Shown here: piece by piece, positions 62,730 through 64,000 of the stretch
How positions within the stretch are numbered: the first letter of the stretch is position 1
How the letters are laid out: each line of letters begins with the position of its first letter
Assembly (NCBI RefSeq): GCF_041088075.1
Contig: NZ_JBGCVY010000056.1
Location: forward strand, 31,071 to 95,070
DNA length: 64,000 bases
Direction: 5' to 3'
DNA from: Mucilaginibacter_A sp041088075
GTDB taxonomy: Bacteria > Bacteroidota > Bacteroidia > Sphingobacteriales > Sphingobacteriaceae
Notes under the pieces: model-generated
What the model was told of the DNA's origin: nothing
Databases searched by the model: none
The model's input: only the letters and a program-made list of their open reading frames with translations
Translations under genes and position numbers: made by a program

Positions 62730-63815
62730 ATGAATAAGAATTATTATGCCATCATCATGGCGGGTGGCATTGGCAGCCGTTTCTGGCCAATCAGCAGGAC
62801 TTCTTATCCCAAACAATTTATTGATATTTTAGGAACAGGAAAAACCCTGATCCAACATACGTATGACCGTTTTTTAAAAATCTGCCCGAAAGAAAACATC
62901 TACGTCGTAACGAACGACATTTATATTGAGCTGGTAAAAACGCAATTGCCGGACATGGAGTACAGCCAGATTTTAGGCGAGCCCGTGATGCGCAACACCG
63001 CGCCATGCGTGGCTTACGGCTGCTTCAAAATCCTGAACGGAAACGAGGATGCGGTGATTACAGTTGCGCCTTCAGATCATTTGATTATGGACGAAGCCGG
63101 CTTTGTAAAAACCATCAACCAATCTTTGGAAACTGCCGAAAAACACCAGAGTTTGATTACGTTGGGCATCAAACCTTCGCGGCCGGACACGGGCTACGGC
63201 TACATCCAATACACAGAAGAAGCGTTGGACAACGCTTTTTACAAGGTAAAAACCTTTACCGAAAAACCAACGCTGGACATTGCCACAACGTTTATCCAAA
63301 GCGGTGACTTTTTATGGAACGCCGGCATTTTTGTGTGGAGCGCCAAAGCCATTACCAAAGCTTTTGCGCAGTATTTGCCGGACATGAACGAGATTTTTGA
63401 AGAAGCCAATTCGGTTTACAACACGGCGGACGAAAAGGCTTATGTTTCGCAGGTTTACCAGCAATGCACCAACATTTCGATTGATTACGGCATTATGGAA
63501 AAAGCAGACAATGTTTATGTGATCCCTTCGGAGTTTGGCTGGTCGGATTTGGGAACCTGGGCTTCCGTTTACCAATTGGCCGAAAAAGATGAACAGGGAA
63601 ACGCAGCTATTCCTTCAGAAAAGGTGATCCTTTACGATTCTTCCAATTGTATGGTCAACGTGCCGGACGAGAAATTGGTCATCATCCAGGGTTTGAACGA
63701 TTACATTGTGGTTGAAGCCAACAACACCTTGCTGATTTGCCCGAAAGACCAGGAACAGAACGTTAAAAAAGTAGTGGCCGATGTGAAACAGAAGTTTGGG
63801 ACGGTTTATATTTGA
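62730..63815 (+). CDS. manC: Mannose-1-phosphate guanylyltransferase
   Basis: 361 residues, single nucleotidyltransferase domain without the isomerase tail of bifunctional AlgA/ManC. Signature MAGGIGSRFWPISRTSYPKQ (GTP-binding loop and Lys), VAPSDHLIMDE, TGYGYIQYTEE, FTEKP and FLWNAGIFVWSAKAI. It makes GDP-mannose for exopolysaccharide, O-antigen or fucose pathways. A separate phosphomannose isomerase would be needed. A short GTGAGGT-like repeat follows the stop. Confidence 0.93.
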   Translation: MNKNYYAIIMAGGIGSRFWPISRTSYPKQFIDILGTGKTLIQHTYDRFLKICPKENIYVVTNDIYIELVKTQLPDMEYSQILGEPVMRNTAPCVAYGCFKILNGNEDAVITVAPSDHLIMDEAGFVKTINQSLETAEKHQSLITLGIKPSRPDTGYGYIQYTEEALDNAFYKVKTFTEKPTLDIATTFIQSGDFLWNAGIFVWSAKAITKAFAQYLPDMNEIFEEANSVYNTADEKAYVSQVYQQCTNISIDYGIMEKADNVYVIPSEFGWSDLGTWASVYQLAEKDEQGNAAIPSEKVILYDSSNCMVNVPDEKLVIIQGLNDYIVVEANNTLLICPKDQEQNVKKVVADVKQKFGTVYI

Positions 63816-63883
63816 GGAGGTGCGGGGTAAGAGGTTTGAGGTGCGGGCCTAAGTTGAGAAATAGCAAAACAGTAATTGATATA

Positions 63884-64000
63884 GGGCCTGATTGAATTTT
63901 GTTTCAATATTGACAATGCTTCTTTTACCGCCTAAAAATCATTGTCTTTTTTGTGGTATCTATACCAATATAATATCCAAGACAAAATTTATAGGCCTCA
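63884..64000. mobile_element. Left part of a fourth MITE of the GAGCCTGTTTAAA type
   Basis: Starts GGGCCTGATTGAATTTTG, with the minus-strand motif at 63917-63928 followed by CGCCTAAAAATCATTG. The arrangement is like the 28989 element. The right end lies beyond the window, so the target duplication cannot be checked. Confidence 0.6.

Noticed and set aside
1579..63928. Reading the repeated motif as a promoter element
   Set aside because: It does not resemble the TTG-N19-TAnnTTTG pattern seen at both tRNAs, lies inside genes and at transcript ends, and occurs in both orientations.

Overview
The window looks like chromosomal DNA of a Bacteroidota bacterium, most likely family Sphingobacteriaceae (Mucilaginibacter/Pedobacter type; inferred from gene families, not from a marker gene). 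Support: an ECF sigma/FecR/SusC/SusD locus, a Wzi-like capsule protein, a PorE-like OmpA protein, an SDR-type threonine dehydrogenase next to KBL, and TTG-N19-TAnnTTTG promoters in front of both tRNAs.

Layout. 1-3.8 kb: prolyl oligopeptidase (cut by the window edge), LpxH-like hydrolase, release factor 1, tRNA-Asp. 3.8-18.8 kb: an island-like block beside tRNA-Asp. It starts with a broken tyrosine recombinase and a transposase scrap, followed by sigma factor, FecR, SusC, SusD, a TlpA-like thioredoxin, two M16-fold half-proteins without a zinc site, a DsbD alpha-domain protein, full DsbD and a broken second TlpA. 18.8-24.4 kb: decay. It holds a PI-PLC-like gene, a SusC/SusD pair collapsed by deletion, an internally deleted YdcF-family gene, an unknown gene and an IS256-family element. 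24.5-28.9 kb: a cassette array of small promoter-proximal genes, all on +, separated by ~200-bp imperfect palindromes that behave like integron attC sites. One cassette is hit by an IS1-family element. 29-64 kb: ordinary backbone genes (YihY x2, BamA-like, SpoU methyltransferase, tRNA-Cys, pyrD, holA, valS, PepO, Wzi, tdh-kbl, ddl, PASTA, rhodanese, mltG, thioesterases, Rieske, queE, PorE-like, recQ, manC).

Two observations stand out. First, a short motif with core TAAAAGAAGCAT (or its complement) occurs 29 times exactly, plus about 20 near-matches. It lies between genes, inside genes and inside signal-peptide codons. Its longer form is AATGCTTCTTTTACC followed by GGTAAAAATTGG. It is absent from the island except inside inserted MITEs, and it sits at the centre of every cassette boundary repeat. 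This resembles a genome-wide signature such as a DNA-uptake sequence. Second, in the cassette array the outer arm of each boundary repeat is complementary to the 5' start of the same cassette, not to the start of the next one. That is the geometry expected if cassettes circularise and insert at a G^TT point as in integrons, yet the core sites do not match the integron consensus and no integrase is present here.

The FecI-FecR-SusCD-TlpA-M16-DsbD locus reads as one regulated system: TonB-dependent uptake at the outer membrane, sensed through the STN domain, coupled to a periplasmic thiol-reduction relay and two pseudo-peptidases. Import of a disulfide-containing peptide is the simplest hypothesis.
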